DNA from: Flavobacterium sp. 90
GTDB lineage: Bacteria > Bacteroidota > Bacteroidia > Flavobacteriales > Flavobacteriaceae
Direction: 5' to 3'
DNA: 64,000 bases
NCBI RefSeq assembly: GCF_004339525.1
Contig: NZ_SMGE01000001.1
Coordinates: 4,836,001-4,900,000 of the forward strand
The position numbers were made by a program, and so were the translations under genes. How positions within the stretch are numbered: the first letter of the stretch is position 1; each line of letters starts with the position of its first letter. This document shows, in pieces, positions 1-8,871 of the stretch. The notes under the pieces were generated by a model. The model searched no databases. It was not told the origin of the DNA and was given only the letters and a program-made list of their open reading frames with translations.

Positions 1-8
1 TTAACCTA

Positions 9-1952
9 ATGTCTTTAAAAATTATATCTCCTTATAAAATCTATTTCCTATTTCTATTTTTTCTCTGTTTTAATTCTAGTATTTCGGCACAAAAGCAAAC
101 AAAACTCGACGGTGTTCAGGTTGCTTTTTTGTCTGATGTGCATTTACAGGATTTATTCGGAACATTTTCTGATAATGATTATAAAGGTGTTTTGAATACC
201 AAAACCGGAAAATATACGTTAATGAGAACAATGGCATCTCAGTTGCATTCGACGCGAATCTTCAATGAAAACTATTTTGCTTTTATTGCTGCTTTGGAAG
301 ATATTGCCAAGCGAAAAATAAAATATGTAGCACTTCCGGGCGATTATACAGATGACGGTCAGCCGATTCATGTAAAAGGCTTGGAAAAAATATTAGAAGA
401 ATATAAAAAGAAATACAATATAGAATTTTTTATCACAACAGGAAATCACGATCCCGTTGGGCCATTTGCACAAGAATCAGGCAAGGAAGATTTTCTTGGC
501 GCAGACGGAAAAAGTCAGCCCATTTATAGCAAAGAAGGCCTTTATAAGCCAAACTTAACGATCGAACAGCCTGTAGTTGTAACCGCCGATATTGCTAAAA
601 TGGGTTATTTTGGAATCACGGATAATTTGAAAGATTTTGGTTTTTATCCCAATAAAAAATACAAATTCTGGGCAACTCCGTTTTCGACTTATACTTCTCA
701 AAATTATAGTTTCGAAAAAGCTTCACAAGCTGCTCAATTGTCAAACCGAGTTTATAATGTGGCGCCGGGTTTTGAAGTTCCGGATGTGAGTTATGTTGTT
801 GAACCTGTTGACGGACTTTGGTTGATGGCAATTGATGGCAATGTTTATATTCCGAAGAAAAGTGATGGAGATCCAAAAGATCCTAAAAATTATTCAGAAG
901 CAAGTACAGGTTATAATAATGTGCTTTCGAATAAAAAACATCTTATAAAATGGGTCGAAGAGATTTCGGCGCAAGCCAAACTACAAGGTAAAACTTTGAT
1001 CGCTTTCAGTCATTTTCCGATGATTGATTTTAATGATGACGCTTCCGCGGAAATAAAAGAATTACTTGGGCCAAATAAATGGCAATTAAACCGAGTTCCG
1101 GTTGAAGAAGTGGCGCAGGTTTTTGCAGATGCTGGATTGAAGATTCATTTTGGCGGACATATGCATATCAATGATACAGGAGTTAGAACAACTGCAAAAG
1201 GAAATACTTTGGTAAATATTCAAACGCCTTCGTTGGCGGCATATATTCCGGCGTATAAATTATTGACTATAAAAAAAGATAATCTTGTAGACATTCAAAC
1301 GATAACAATTGATGATGTTCCGAGATATAACGAACTTTTTGATTTATATAGAACGGAATATAAATTCTTAGAAAGTCAAAACACAAAAGATATTTGGAAT
1401 ATTGATATTTTGAAAACTAAAAATTATCATGATTTCACTGATTTTCATTTGAAGGAATTAGTTCGTTTAAGATTTCTAAAAGACGATTGGCCAGAAGGAT
1501 TCAAGAATTTCATTATGAATATTTCTGCAAAAGATTTATTCATTTTGGCTAATATAAAGTCGGTTAAAGATTTTGATTATAATCTTGAACATAAAGATGA
1601 TTTTCAAAAGCAATGGATCGAAGCTGAAGGAAAAACTGATTTAATTTTATCGAATAAGAAAATAAAACGGGAGGATTTAAATTGGACAGGCTATGATTTA
1701 TTAGTTGATTTCTACCGTTTTAGAAGTGCTGATGAATTGGCTTTAACCGATGTTGGAAGCACAAGAGCAATGCAATATAAATTACTTTCTCAATTGTTTT
1801 TTGAGAATCATAAAGATGATGCTTCAAAAGATAAACCGTTGCAAAACCAAATGCGATTGTTTCTGATTATTTTCAATAAATTCATGCACGAAGTTCCGGC
1901 AGATCATTTTAGTGTTGACTTGAAGAGCGGCGAAGTTAAGGAGTTGAAGTAA
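9..1952 (+). CDS. Exported calcineurin-like metallophosphoesterase
   Basis: Predicted exported phosphoesterase of 647 residues. A hydrophobic signal segment (residues 10-28, ending near ISAQ) precedes the catalytic domain. The binuclear-metal motifs of the calcineurin-like family are all visible: DVH (D43, H45), GDYTDDG (D112), GNHDP (N146, H147), a later SHFP His and a GGHMH motif near residue 385. The C-terminal ~220 residues are helical-looking, without a domain I recognise. The start ATG lies only 8 bases from the window edge, so promoter and upstream partner are not visible. The substrate is unknown. The nearby PI-PLC-like gene and SusCD operon make a phosphorylated nutrient plausible, which is inference. 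Family is confident, specificity is not. Confidence 0.85.
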   Translation: MSLKIISPYKIYFLFLFFLCFNSSISAQKQTKLDGVQVAFLSDVHLQDLFGTFSDNDYKGVLNTKTGKYTLMRTMASQLHSTRIFNENYFAFIAALEDIAKRKIKYVALPGDYTDDGQPIHVKGLEKILEEYKKKYNIEFFITTGNHDPVGPFAQESGKEDFLGADGKSQPIYSKEGLYKPNLTIEQPVVVTADIAKMGYFGITDNLKDFGFYPNKKYKFWATPFSTYTSQNYSFEKASQAAQLSNRVYNVAPGFEVPDVSYVVEPVDGLWLMAIDGNVYIPKKSDGDPKDPKNYSEASTGYNNVLSNKKHLIKWVEEISAQAKLQGKTLIAFSHFPMIDFNDDASAEIKELLGPNKWQLNRVPVEEVAQVFADAGLKIHFGGHMHINDTGVRTTAKGNTLVNIQTPSLAAYIPAYKLLTIKKDNLVDIQTITIDDVPRYNELFDLYRTEYKFLESQNTKDIWNIDILKTKNYHDFTDFHLKELVRLRFLKDDWPEGFKNFIMNISAKDLFILANIKSVKDFDYNLEHKDDFQKQWIEAEGKTDLILSNKKIKREDLNWTGYDLLVDFYRFRSADELALTDVGSTRAMQYKLLSQLFFENHKDDASKDKPLQNQMRLFLIIFNKFMHEVPADHFSVDLKSGEVKELK

Positions 1953-2124
1953 GGTTTGTTGGAGTGAATTTTACCGCAAAGGGCACGAAGGTTTTACGCA
2001 AAGTTCGCAAAGTTTTGATTTATGCTTGCTTTGCTTTTTTTAGATCGCAAAGCTTTGTAGGAAATGGCACGCGGATGACACGGATTCGCTAAAGCGAAAG
2101 CACGGATTTTTTACGGATTTTTTT

Positions 2125-2211
2125 GTCATTGCGAGGAACGAAGCAATCACATTTGCAAAATCAAGCTTTGTATTTTATTGTTAGTATGGTTGCTTCGTTC
2201 CTCGCAATGAC
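2125..2211. repeat. Family A hairpin repeat, copy 1
   Basis: Inverted repeat of about 85 bp whose arms read GTCATTGCGAGGAACGAAGC and, on the right, its complement GCTTCGTTCCTCGCAATGAC. The loop is about 40 bases and AT-rich. The same element occurs at 21451-21534, 30543-30627, 55233-55317 and 55472-55556. No gene is encoded. Confidence 0.85.
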
Positions 2212-2312
2212 TTTGTGGATAAAAAAATCTGTGTTAGATCTTTTTAAATCCGCGTCATCTGTGTGCCATGAAAAAGTTTTAGGTTTTACTGTGGGTGAAA
2301 ATTGGAATGAAT

Positions 2313-2460
2313 TTTACCGCAAAGCGCGCAAAGATTTTTTATTTGTAAGGTTTTATACAAAACGCAAAGTTCGCAAAGCTTTATCAAGAACTAGCTTTGC
2401 GAACTTTGTATTTACTAAACGCAATCCACATCAAAAAAACTTGCGAACTTTGCGGTTAAA
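2313..2460. repeat. Family B hairpin repeat (CGCAAAGTTCGCAAAG), copy 1
   Basis: About 148 bp of nested inverted repeat. Outer arms are TTACCGCAAAG and CTTTGCGGTTAA. Inner arms are CGCAAAGTTCGCAAAGCTTT and AGCTTTGCGAACTTTG. A second full copy lies at 57017-57166 and a half copy at about 1970-2050. Confidence 0.8.
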
Positions 2461-2497
2461 TTTTTATTCATCCCAACCTGAAAACCGAGACTGAAAA

Positions 2498-3559
2498 CTA
2501 TTCACCTCCAGTAACAGGATTTACTCTCACATAACTACCATCATCATATTTAATTTGATAAGGAGAATTAAAAAAAGTACTTGGCAAATAATAATCGGTG
2601 GTGATGATTTGTGCGCCTGATTTTTTGGCTGCTTCAAAGTGTGAATAATCGTTTTTGCGAGCTTCTTTAGTATCTGAATCTGCTCTTGTGCGGATTATAT
2701 ATCCTTTTTTGACTAGATCTGTAATTTTAGGATCTTCAGAATTGCCTATTAATAATGCTGCGGCTTCTGGTTTTCCAGGATCTGCGCAAATAAAAGCGAC
2801 ACGTTTTTCCAGCGATGGATGATCTAAAGCATACATATCTCTTTTGGCTCCGTTGTTGTCGAGGATAAACAAGAATTTACCTTTTGCTTTTTTCAGTGTT
2901 GGCCAATTGTTGTTTAGAACAGCTTCTTCGAGTGTTTTGTATTTTCCGCGAACCATATCCGGCGTGATTAATTTATTGCCTAAACCTTTTCGAAGTTCTT
3001 TGTCTAAAGCGTCAAATAATTCCGGTGTAAATTTTTCTGCTTTTGTACCTAAGAAACTGTCATCATCTTTTGGTTCTAGTGTAATAAAAACAGGAATATG
3101 ATCAGGGTTTGCGTCTGACCATTTTTTTAATTCCGCCAAAGCGATTTGTAGCGTATAACAAGAAGTTCTAAAATCAATATCGATCATATGAAATACTTTA
3201 AAACCCGGTTTGTTCATTTCTCCTTTAGGATCATAAGCAGCTTCAGATTTTACAAGATCCAATCCTTTTGGGTGTGCATATTTTCCACCTTTAGAATCGG
3301 CCTGAACATCAATTTCTAAATTTCTAAGACCTTTATTTAATTGTTCTGTAAGCGAAATATGGGTGTATTGTAAACCTTTTAGAGATCGGGAAGTATCTTT
3401 TGCCTGAATAAAATTGTATAAATCAGGTTCAATATTGTGACGGTAACTGTTGTGAGATCCAATTACTTGTATCTGATTAATTTTTAGATTGTCATTTTGC
3501 GCGTGTAAACTATTGTTTATTGCGCCGGCAAGAAGTACTGCAAACAGAAGTTGTTTCAT
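2498..3559 (-). CDS. Secreted Ca2+-dependent phosphoinositide phospholipase C-like protein
   Basis: A 353-residue protein with an N-terminal signal peptide (residues 1-20, cleavage near LHAQ). It matches the pattern of the Ca2+-dependent PI-PLC family: an early GSHNSYRH with probable catalytic His36, then LTEQLNKGLRNLEIDV supplying acidic metal ligands, then FKVFHMIDID with a second His and ITLEPKDDD. Members cleave phosphoinositide or glycosyl-phosphoinositol head groups outside the cytoplasm; that activity is known of the family and not shown here. The gene is divergent from the ECF sigma/SusCD operon across a 412-bp gap and convergent with the phosphoesterase gene. It may feed that uptake system (inference). 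Confidence 0.8.
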   Translation of the reverse strand: MKQLLFAVLLAGAINNSLHAQNDNLKINQIQVIGSHNSYRHNIEPDLYNFIQAKDTSRSLKGLQYTHISLTEQLNKGLRNLEIDVQADSKGGKYAHPKGLDLVKSEAAYDPKGEMNKPGFKVFHMIDIDFRTSCYTLQIALAELKKWSDANPDHIPVFITLEPKDDDSFLGTKAEKFTPELFDALDKELRKGLGNKLITPDMVRGKYKTLEEAVLNNNWPTLKKAKGKFLFILDNNGAKRDMYALDHPSLEKRVAFICADPGKPEAAALLIGNSEDPKITDLVKKGYIIRTRADSDTKEARKNDYSHFEAAKKSGAQIITTDYYLPSTFFNSPYQIKYDDGSYVRVNPVTGGE

Positions 3560-3971
3560 GGTTAAAAGTATGAGTTTTTATTAAGACTGTGGACGCAGCA
3601 TTAGAAAAATCAACTTTTTAATATCTATGTACAATTATAAAAATACAACACGAATTGCACTAATTAGTTTGTGCAATTAATTTCACAAACAAGGTTAACT
3701 TATTTCAATTAGTGATAATTCGTTGAATTCGCGTTTATACTATTTATATCCAAAACGATAGCTTTTTAGAATGGACTAAATTAGATACGCTATTTGGTTT
3801 TTATGTTAGTTAAAGAAAAAGAAATCGCAAACTAAGTGTCATTTTTAGTGTAAAAAAGTAGTATTAGTAAAACAAATGAATTCATTCCTTAATTTAAAGA
3901 TAACGTTCAGGAAAAAAACTTTGGTATAACATTTTATTATTTTACATCACCAAATAGTCCCCAAATTAGTT
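3560..3971. promoter_or_regulatory. Divergent intergenic region, PI-PLC / ECF sigma
   Basis: A 412-bp AT-rich gap between divergent starts, so it must carry promoters for both directions. The clearest structure is an 8-bp inverted repeat AATTGCAC (3653-3660) and GTGCAATT (3671-3678) with a 10-base spacer, which could be an operator. I cannot assign a promoter with confidence and see no gene. Confidence 0.4.
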
Positions 3972-4496
3972 ATGAAGAACCCTGAAATTTTTGAAAAAAC
4001 GTATACTGAATACTGGAAAAAGCTCAATGCGTTTTCGTATACGATGACTCAGGATAAAGACTTGGCACAGAACATTGTTCAGGATGTTTTTATCGATTTA
4101 TGGGAAAGAAAAGACGACCTGAATATAAATGCGATTGAACCTTATTTGTTTCGAGCAGTAAAAAATCAGGTTTTCAAACATTATCAAAATAACCGTTTTG
4201 ATAAGACGATTCTGGAAGATCAATTTGAAGATTACATTATAGATAATTTTGCAACGATCGATCCTGAATTAATGGATTTACTTTATTCCTTATTAGATAA
4301 ACTTCCGGAGAAACGAAAAGAGGTTTTATTAATGTATAAATTTCAGGATATGTCAATTGATCAGATTGCGGATGAACTTGGAATTTCTAAACAAACAGTT
4401 AAAAATCAAATTTCTTCAGCTTTAAAACAACTTCGCGAAGGCTTAAAAGATCTTGCCTGGCTTGCTCCATTCATTATTTTGCATCAAAAGTTTTAA
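3972..4496 (+). CDS. ECF sigma-70 factor (FecI-like)
   Basis: A 174-residue sigma factor of the extracytoplasmic-function type. Region 2 is visible at about residues 10-70 (AQNIVQDVFIDLWERKDDL, then a region ending FKHYQNNR). Region 4 is at about 115-165 and has the helix-turn-helix ISKQTVKNQISSALKQLREG. It directs RNA polymerase to a small regulon. The next genes are a FecR-type anti-sigma factor and a SusC receptor with an STN domain, the classical arrangement in which substrate binding at the outer membrane releases the sigma factor. The likely target is the same operon. Length and both domains are normal for the family. Confidence 0.92.
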   Translation: MKNPEIFEKTYTEYWKKLNAFSYTMTQDKDLAQNIVQDVFIDLWERKDDLNINAIEPYLFRAVKNQVFKHYQNNRFDKTILEDQFEDYIIDNFATIDPELMDLLYSLLDKLPEKRKEVLLMYKFQDMSIDQIADELGISKQTVKNQISSALKQLREGLKDLAWLAPFIILHQKF

Positions 4497-4579
4497 GATA
4501 ACTTTCTGTTAATGGTTTCATAATATTTCCGGATAGTACGATTTCATGATTCTGGTACTTACTAGTAATAATAAGTATT

Positions 4580-5503
4580 ATGATAAAAAGAATTAAACAC
4601 AGTTTAGAATATCTTATAGATAAAAGTTCTCGAAATAAAACTTCAATAGCAGAAGAAAATCTACTAAATGATTTTGCTTTTACGCAATATCAAGTTTCAA
4701 AATGGAATGATGATTCGATGGGAAATTCAGATGAAGTTTCTCAGGAGATCTACGAAAATATTCAACTTAGAATAGGGAAGAAGAGAAGCTTCAATCCTTA
4801 TTTAAAATATATGGCAGCTGCCAGTATTCTCTTTCTTGTTGGTTTAGGATTTTATTTCAGACCAAATATTGCCGTCGAAAAGCAACTTTCATTTAAAACC
4901 TCAGATTCCCCCAAATCTATCGAATTAAGTGATGGCTCGAAAATTTATCTGGCAGCAAATTCATTATTTCAATATCCTGAAAAATTTGAAGGAGATGAAA
5001 GAAAAGTTTCGCTATTAAAAGGAAATGCATTTTTTGAAGTTGCCAAAGACAAAAAACATCCTTTTATAATTTCTTCGGGCGAAATTAAAACCAGAGTTGT
5101 TGGAACTTCATTTCACATTCAGTTATCAAAATCAAAATGTGAAGTAATTGTCGTTACCGGAAAAGTAAATGTTTCCTCAAAAGGACAAAGTGTTGATTTA
5201 GTACCAAATGAAGAAGCTTTATTTGAATCTCAGAAACTAACCAAACAAATGGCTGATAAATCATTTTTGGTTAATTGGTACAACACGGATGTGACATTAA
5301 ATCAAACGACTCTTAAACATGTTATTACCATTTTACAATATAAATACGGAGTTTCATTTCAATACAATAATGAACACGTATTAGCAACGCCATTAACGGT
5401 GTTCATCAAGAAGGACGCATCATTAGAGAATGTTTTAGAACAAATTAATTATATCACAAACCTAAAATTCAAAGTTTATGACGAAATAGTAAAAGTGGAT
5501 TAA
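4580..5503 (+). CDS. FecR-type anti-sigma factor
   Basis: A 307-residue single-pass membrane protein. The cytoplasmic N-terminus (1-75) would hold the sigma factor. One transmembrane helix lies at about residues 78-95 (AAASILFLVGLGFYF). The periplasmic FecR domain follows (residues ~105-205, with KSIELSDGSKIYLAANS and VVGTSFHIQLSKSKCEVIVV). The C-terminal part (~225-307) resembles the domain that receives the signal from the receptor's STN domain. It lies 83 bp after the sigma gene and 74 bp before susC, consistent with one signalling unit. Confidence 0.92.
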   Translation: MIKRIKHSLEYLIDKSSRNKTSIAEENLLNDFAFTQYQVSKWNDDSMGNSDEVSQEIYENIQLRIGKKRSFNPYLKYMAAASILFLVGLGFYFRPNIAVEKQLSFKTSDSPKSIELSDGSKIYLAANSLFQYPEKFEGDERKVSLLKGNAFFEVAKDKKHPFIISSGEIKTRVVGTSFHIQLSKSKCEVIVVTGKVNVSSKGQSVDLVPNEEALFESQKLTKQMADKSFLVNWYNTDVTLNQTTLKHVITILQYKYGVSFQYNNEHVLATPLTVFIKKDASLENVLEQINYITNLKFKVYDEIVKVD

Positions 5504-5577
5504 AAACAAAAAAAGCAGTTGCTGAGAACAACTGCGATTAATAATTAAGTATCGATAAAAAACCAATAACTTAAATC

Positions 5578-8500
5578 ATGTATTTTAAACTTTCCTATTT
5601 AAATCTAAAGAGAATTTTCTTTTTAGTACTGGCGTTACTGGCCATTCAAAATGGTTACAGTAAAACTAATTTTACAGAGCATTCAAAAGTAAAAAATAAA
5701 ACAGAAAAAGCTACGCTTGTTTCTATTTTTTCAAAATTAAGCAAACAAACTGATTACAAATTCAGTTACGGACAAGCAATTATCGCTGATAATACTACTT
5801 ATACGGTAGATTTTTCAGATGATTCTGTGAGTTTAATATTAAGTGATCTTTCTAAAAAGGCTAATTTCAACTATAATATTAATGGTAAATTAGTTTTAAT
5901 TCAAAAAACAGAAGCGCCTAAAACTATCTCTCGTAAAGCAATTGACAGAGTTAAGGTAAAAGGAAAAATTGTTGACGAAAATAAAGTGCCAATTCCTGGT
6001 GCGTTTATTAAGGAAACAAACTCTTCAAATTCAACAACTTCTAATTTTGATGGAGAATTTGAAATTACTGTTGGCGAAGGCAAAACAATCGAAGTTACAT
6101 ACATGGGTTATAAAACCAAAACTGTTGTAACACAAAGCGGTTTCATGACGATTCAGTTAGAACCAAATACTGCTGAATTGAGCGAAGTTTTGGTTGTAGG
6201 TTATGGTAAACAAGCTAAAAAAGATGTTACCGGAGCTGTTACACAACTTCAAGCATCAAGTTTTAGACAAGGAGTTAATGTTTCAGCTGATAATTTATTA
6301 CAAGGAAAAGTAGCCGGAGTTCGTGTTGTAAGCACAAGTGGAGAACCGGGAGCTGGAGTAAACGTTACGATTCGTGGAGTTGGATCTATCAGAAGCGGAA
6401 GTACGCCTTTGTTCGTAGTTGACGGTATGCCATTGTCTAATGATGATGTAAGCCCATCAGGAACGAATGTTGGTTTTGGAAGTTCGACTGCAAAAAATCC
6501 ATTAAACTTTTTGAATACAAGTGATATCGAATCGATTACGGTTCTTAAAGATGCATCTGCTTCTGCAATTTATGGAGCAAGAGGATCTAATGGAGTTGTT
6601 TTGGTTACTACTAAAAAAGGATCTAAAGGGGAAGGAACTTTAACTTATGATTCTTATATGGGAGTTTCGAATGTTGCTCACAAACTAGATGTTTTAAGTG
6701 CAAGTGAATATAGAAATGCTATAAAAGATAAGTCTTTTGATCATGGCGGAAACACAGATTGGCAAGATGTAATTTTTAGATCTGCAATTACTACAAACAA
6801 CGCTTTGTCTTTTGCAAAACAAACAGAATCTGGAAATTATTATGCATCTGTTGCACAAATGGATCAACAAGGAATTATTCGTAATAGTAATTTCAAACGT
6901 CTTTCAGGAAGAATTAACGCTGCTGAATCATTTTTGGACAACAAACGTTTAAAATTAAAAGTGAATCTTACAGCAAGTCAAACTGTAGATGACGGAGTTC
7001 CAACAAGTGATGACGGTGGTTCTAACGGACAATTGGTTATTCATACTTTGATGGCTAATCCAACAAGATCAGTTTTTGATGCAAACGGAAACTACACGAA
7101 TTTTAACATGAATGCGCATTACAATCCTGCTTATTTATTGAGTATTTATGAGGATCAAACAAATACACTGCGTGTTTTAGGAAATCTTGAAGCTTCGTTT
7201 AGAATCGTTAATGGATTAGAATATAAACTGAATGTTGGTGTTGACCGTTCAACATCTGAAAGAAATACTACTATTTATCCAAACATTACGGATATCAGTA
7301 AAATTGGTAAATATGTTCAGAATAATCTTGATTCGAAAAACTCATTAATCGAACATTATTTAACGTACAACGGAACATTTGGAAAACATAAAGTAGAAGC
7401 ATTAGGTGGTTTCTCTTATCAAAAATTCGAAAGATCAGGTACAAGTTTTAGTATTGAAGGTATTACAGAAAAAGGTGTTGGTGTAAAACCGGAAATCAAT
7501 CCTGGATTCAAAGGAATTCTGCCTGTACTTTCAGGATATGCACAGGAAAATGAATTGCAGTCTTATTTTGGAAGATTGAATTATACTTTTAATGAAAGAT
7601 ATCTTTTAACAGCTTCGATGAGAGCGGATGGTTCGACTCGTTTTGGAGATAATAACAAATACGGTTACTTTCCTTCATTTGCTTTAGGATGGAATATTTC
7701 TAAAGAAAATTTCTTGCAAAACATAGAAGCTATCAACAACTTAAAGTTAAGAGCGAGTTGGGGACAAACAGGAAATCAGGAAGTTGAAAATAAAATTACA
7801 AAAGCAGCTTATTCTTTATCTGGTGCTGACGGGTATTATTTATACGATGATTTAAATTTAGTAAACGGAGTTTCTGTTGTTAGAACACCAAATCCTGATT
7901 TAAAATGGGAGGTTGTAACTCAATCTAACTTAGGTTTAGATTTTAATTTATGGAGAGACAAATTGTACGGAACTCTTGATTATTTCAAGAAAACCACTAC
8001 AGATGCAATCTTAAACGTTACTTCGCCACTATTAAGCCCAACGAACACAGTTTGGACGAATCTTAGTAATCATGGTAAAATTGTGAACAAAGGTTTTGAG
8101 TTTATGTTAGGTTCAAAAGTAGTTGACACTAAAGATTTTACATGGAACGTTGATGTAAACGGAGCAACATTAAACAATAAAATTGAAGATTTACCAATTT
8201 CAGAAATCTTAACAGGAACTATTTCAGGACCTGGACAATCTGGTGTAAATGCAAATATTTATAAAAGTGGTTATGCTGCAGGATCTTTCTACTTATTACA
8301 ACACATAGGTTTTGACAGCAAAGGTGGTAACATCTTTAAAGATCAAAACGGAGACGGAAAAATTGATAACAGCGACAGAGTTATTATCGAAGGAGCTTTA
8401 CCAACTTTTTACTACGGACTTAACAGTGATATGAGATATAAAAACTTTAGTTTTTCATTCTCAATTATTGGACAAACCGGAGGTTATTTGTTGAATAATA

Positions 8501-8868
8501 CTGGATTAAACGCTTTAAATATCAACAACCTGGCTTCTGACAGAAACGTTTCTACAAATTATTATGAGTCTGGTGCAAATCCAACAAACTCACCAATTTT
8601 GTCGACTCTTTTCTTAGAAAAATCTGATTTTATCCGATTAAATACAGCACGTATTGGTTATAATTTCGACTTAAAAGGACTGAACTGGTTAAACGGATTA
8701 ACTCTTTATGTAACAGGAAATAATCTGGTAACAATAACGCATTATTCAGGATTTGACCCATTAATAAACAGCCCAAAACCAAGCGCAGGAAACCAATCTA
8801 TTGGTATTGATTATGCGGCTTATCCAACTTCGAGAACGTTCAGTTTCGGAGCAACTTTAAAATTATAA
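5578..8868 (+). CDS. SusC/RagA TonB-dependent outer-membrane receptor with STN domain
   Basis: A 1096-residue TonB-dependent transporter. In order: signal peptide (1-28), STN signalling domain (about 40-110), carboxypeptidase-D-regulatory-like domain (about 125-200, with KGKIVDENKVPIPGAFI), the SusC hallmark VLVVGYGKQAKKDVTGAV, a plug domain (about 215-345, with YGARGSNGVVLVTTKKG) and a long beta-barrel ending in SFGATLKL. The STN domain shows it also signals to the adjacent FecR protein and is not only a transporter. SusD follows after 3 bp. The imported substrate cannot be read from sequence. The phosphoesterase and PI-PLC nearby make a phospho-compound a fair guess. Confidence 0.95.
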   Translation: MYFKLSYLNLKRIFFLVLALLAIQNGYSKTNFTEHSKVKNKTEKATLVSIFSKLSKQTDYKFSYGQAIIADNTTYTVDFSDDSVSLILSDLSKKANFNYNINGKLVLIQKTEAPKTISRKAIDRVKVKGKIVDENKVPIPGAFIKETNSSNSTTSNFDGEFEITVGEGKTIEVTYMGYKTKTVVTQSGFMTIQLEPNTAELSEVLVVGYGKQAKKDVTGAVTQLQASSFRQGVNVSADNLLQGKVAGVRVVSTSGEPGAGVNVTIRGVGSIRSGSTPLFVVDGMPLSNDDVSPSGTNVGFGSSTAKNPLNFLNTSDIESITVLKDASASAIYGARGSNGVVLVTTKKGSKGEGTLTYDSYMGVSNVAHKLDVLSASEYRNAIKDKSFDHGGNTDWQDVIFRSAITTNNALSFAKQTESGNYYASVAQMDQQGIIRNSNFKRLSGRINAAESFLDNKRLKLKVNLTASQTVDDGVPTSDDGGSNGQLVIHTLMANPTRSVFDANGNYTNFNMNAHYNPAYLLSIYEDQTNTLRVLGNLEASFRIVNGLEYKLNVGVDRSTSERNTTIYPNITDISKIGKYVQNNLDSKNSLIEHYLTYNGTFGKHKVEALGGFSYQKFERSGTSFSIEGITEKGVGVKPEINPGFKGILPVLSGYAQENELQSYFGRLNYTFNERYLLTASMRADGSTRFGDNNKYGYFPSFALGWNISKENFLQNIEAINNLKLRASWGQTGNQEVENKITKAAYSLSGADGYYLYDDLNLVNGVSVVRTPNPDLKWEVVTQSNLGLDFNLWRDKLYGTLDYFKKTTTDAILNVTSPLLSPTNTVWTNLSNHGKIVNKGFEFMLGSKVVDTKDFTWNVDVNGATLNNKIEDLPISEILTGTISGPGQSGVNANIYKSGYAAGSFYLLQHIGFDSKGGNIFKDQNGDGKIDNSDRVIIEGALPTFYYGLNSDMRYKNFSFSFSIIGQTGGYLLNNTGLNALNINNLASDRNVSTNYYESGANPTNSPILSTLFLEKSDFIRLNTARIGYNFDLKGLNWLNGLTLYVTGNNLVTITHYSGFDPLINSPKPSAGNQSIGIDYAAYPTSRTFSFGATLKL

Positions 8869-8871
8869 ATC

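Larger units (their letters stand above)
1953..2497. repeat. Composite intergenic hairpin-repeat region between convergent genes
   Basis: This gap holds no convincing gene. From left to right it has a half copy of the CGCAAAGTTCGCAAAG repeat (about 1970-2050), an outer inverted repeat (GGCACGCGGATGACACGG near 2063 against CCGCGTCATCTGTGTGCC near 2253), inside it the GTCATTGCGAGGAACGAAGC hairpin (2125-2211), and then a full CGCAAAG hairpin (2313-2460). Open frames across it are translations of repeat DNA. It may act as a bidirectional terminator between the two convergent genes. Confidence 0.8.

Noticed and set aside
2123..2494. 123-codon open frame beginning MSLRGTKQSH
   Set aside because: It is a translation of Family A and Family B hairpin repeats; both arms and loop are non-coding elsewhere.
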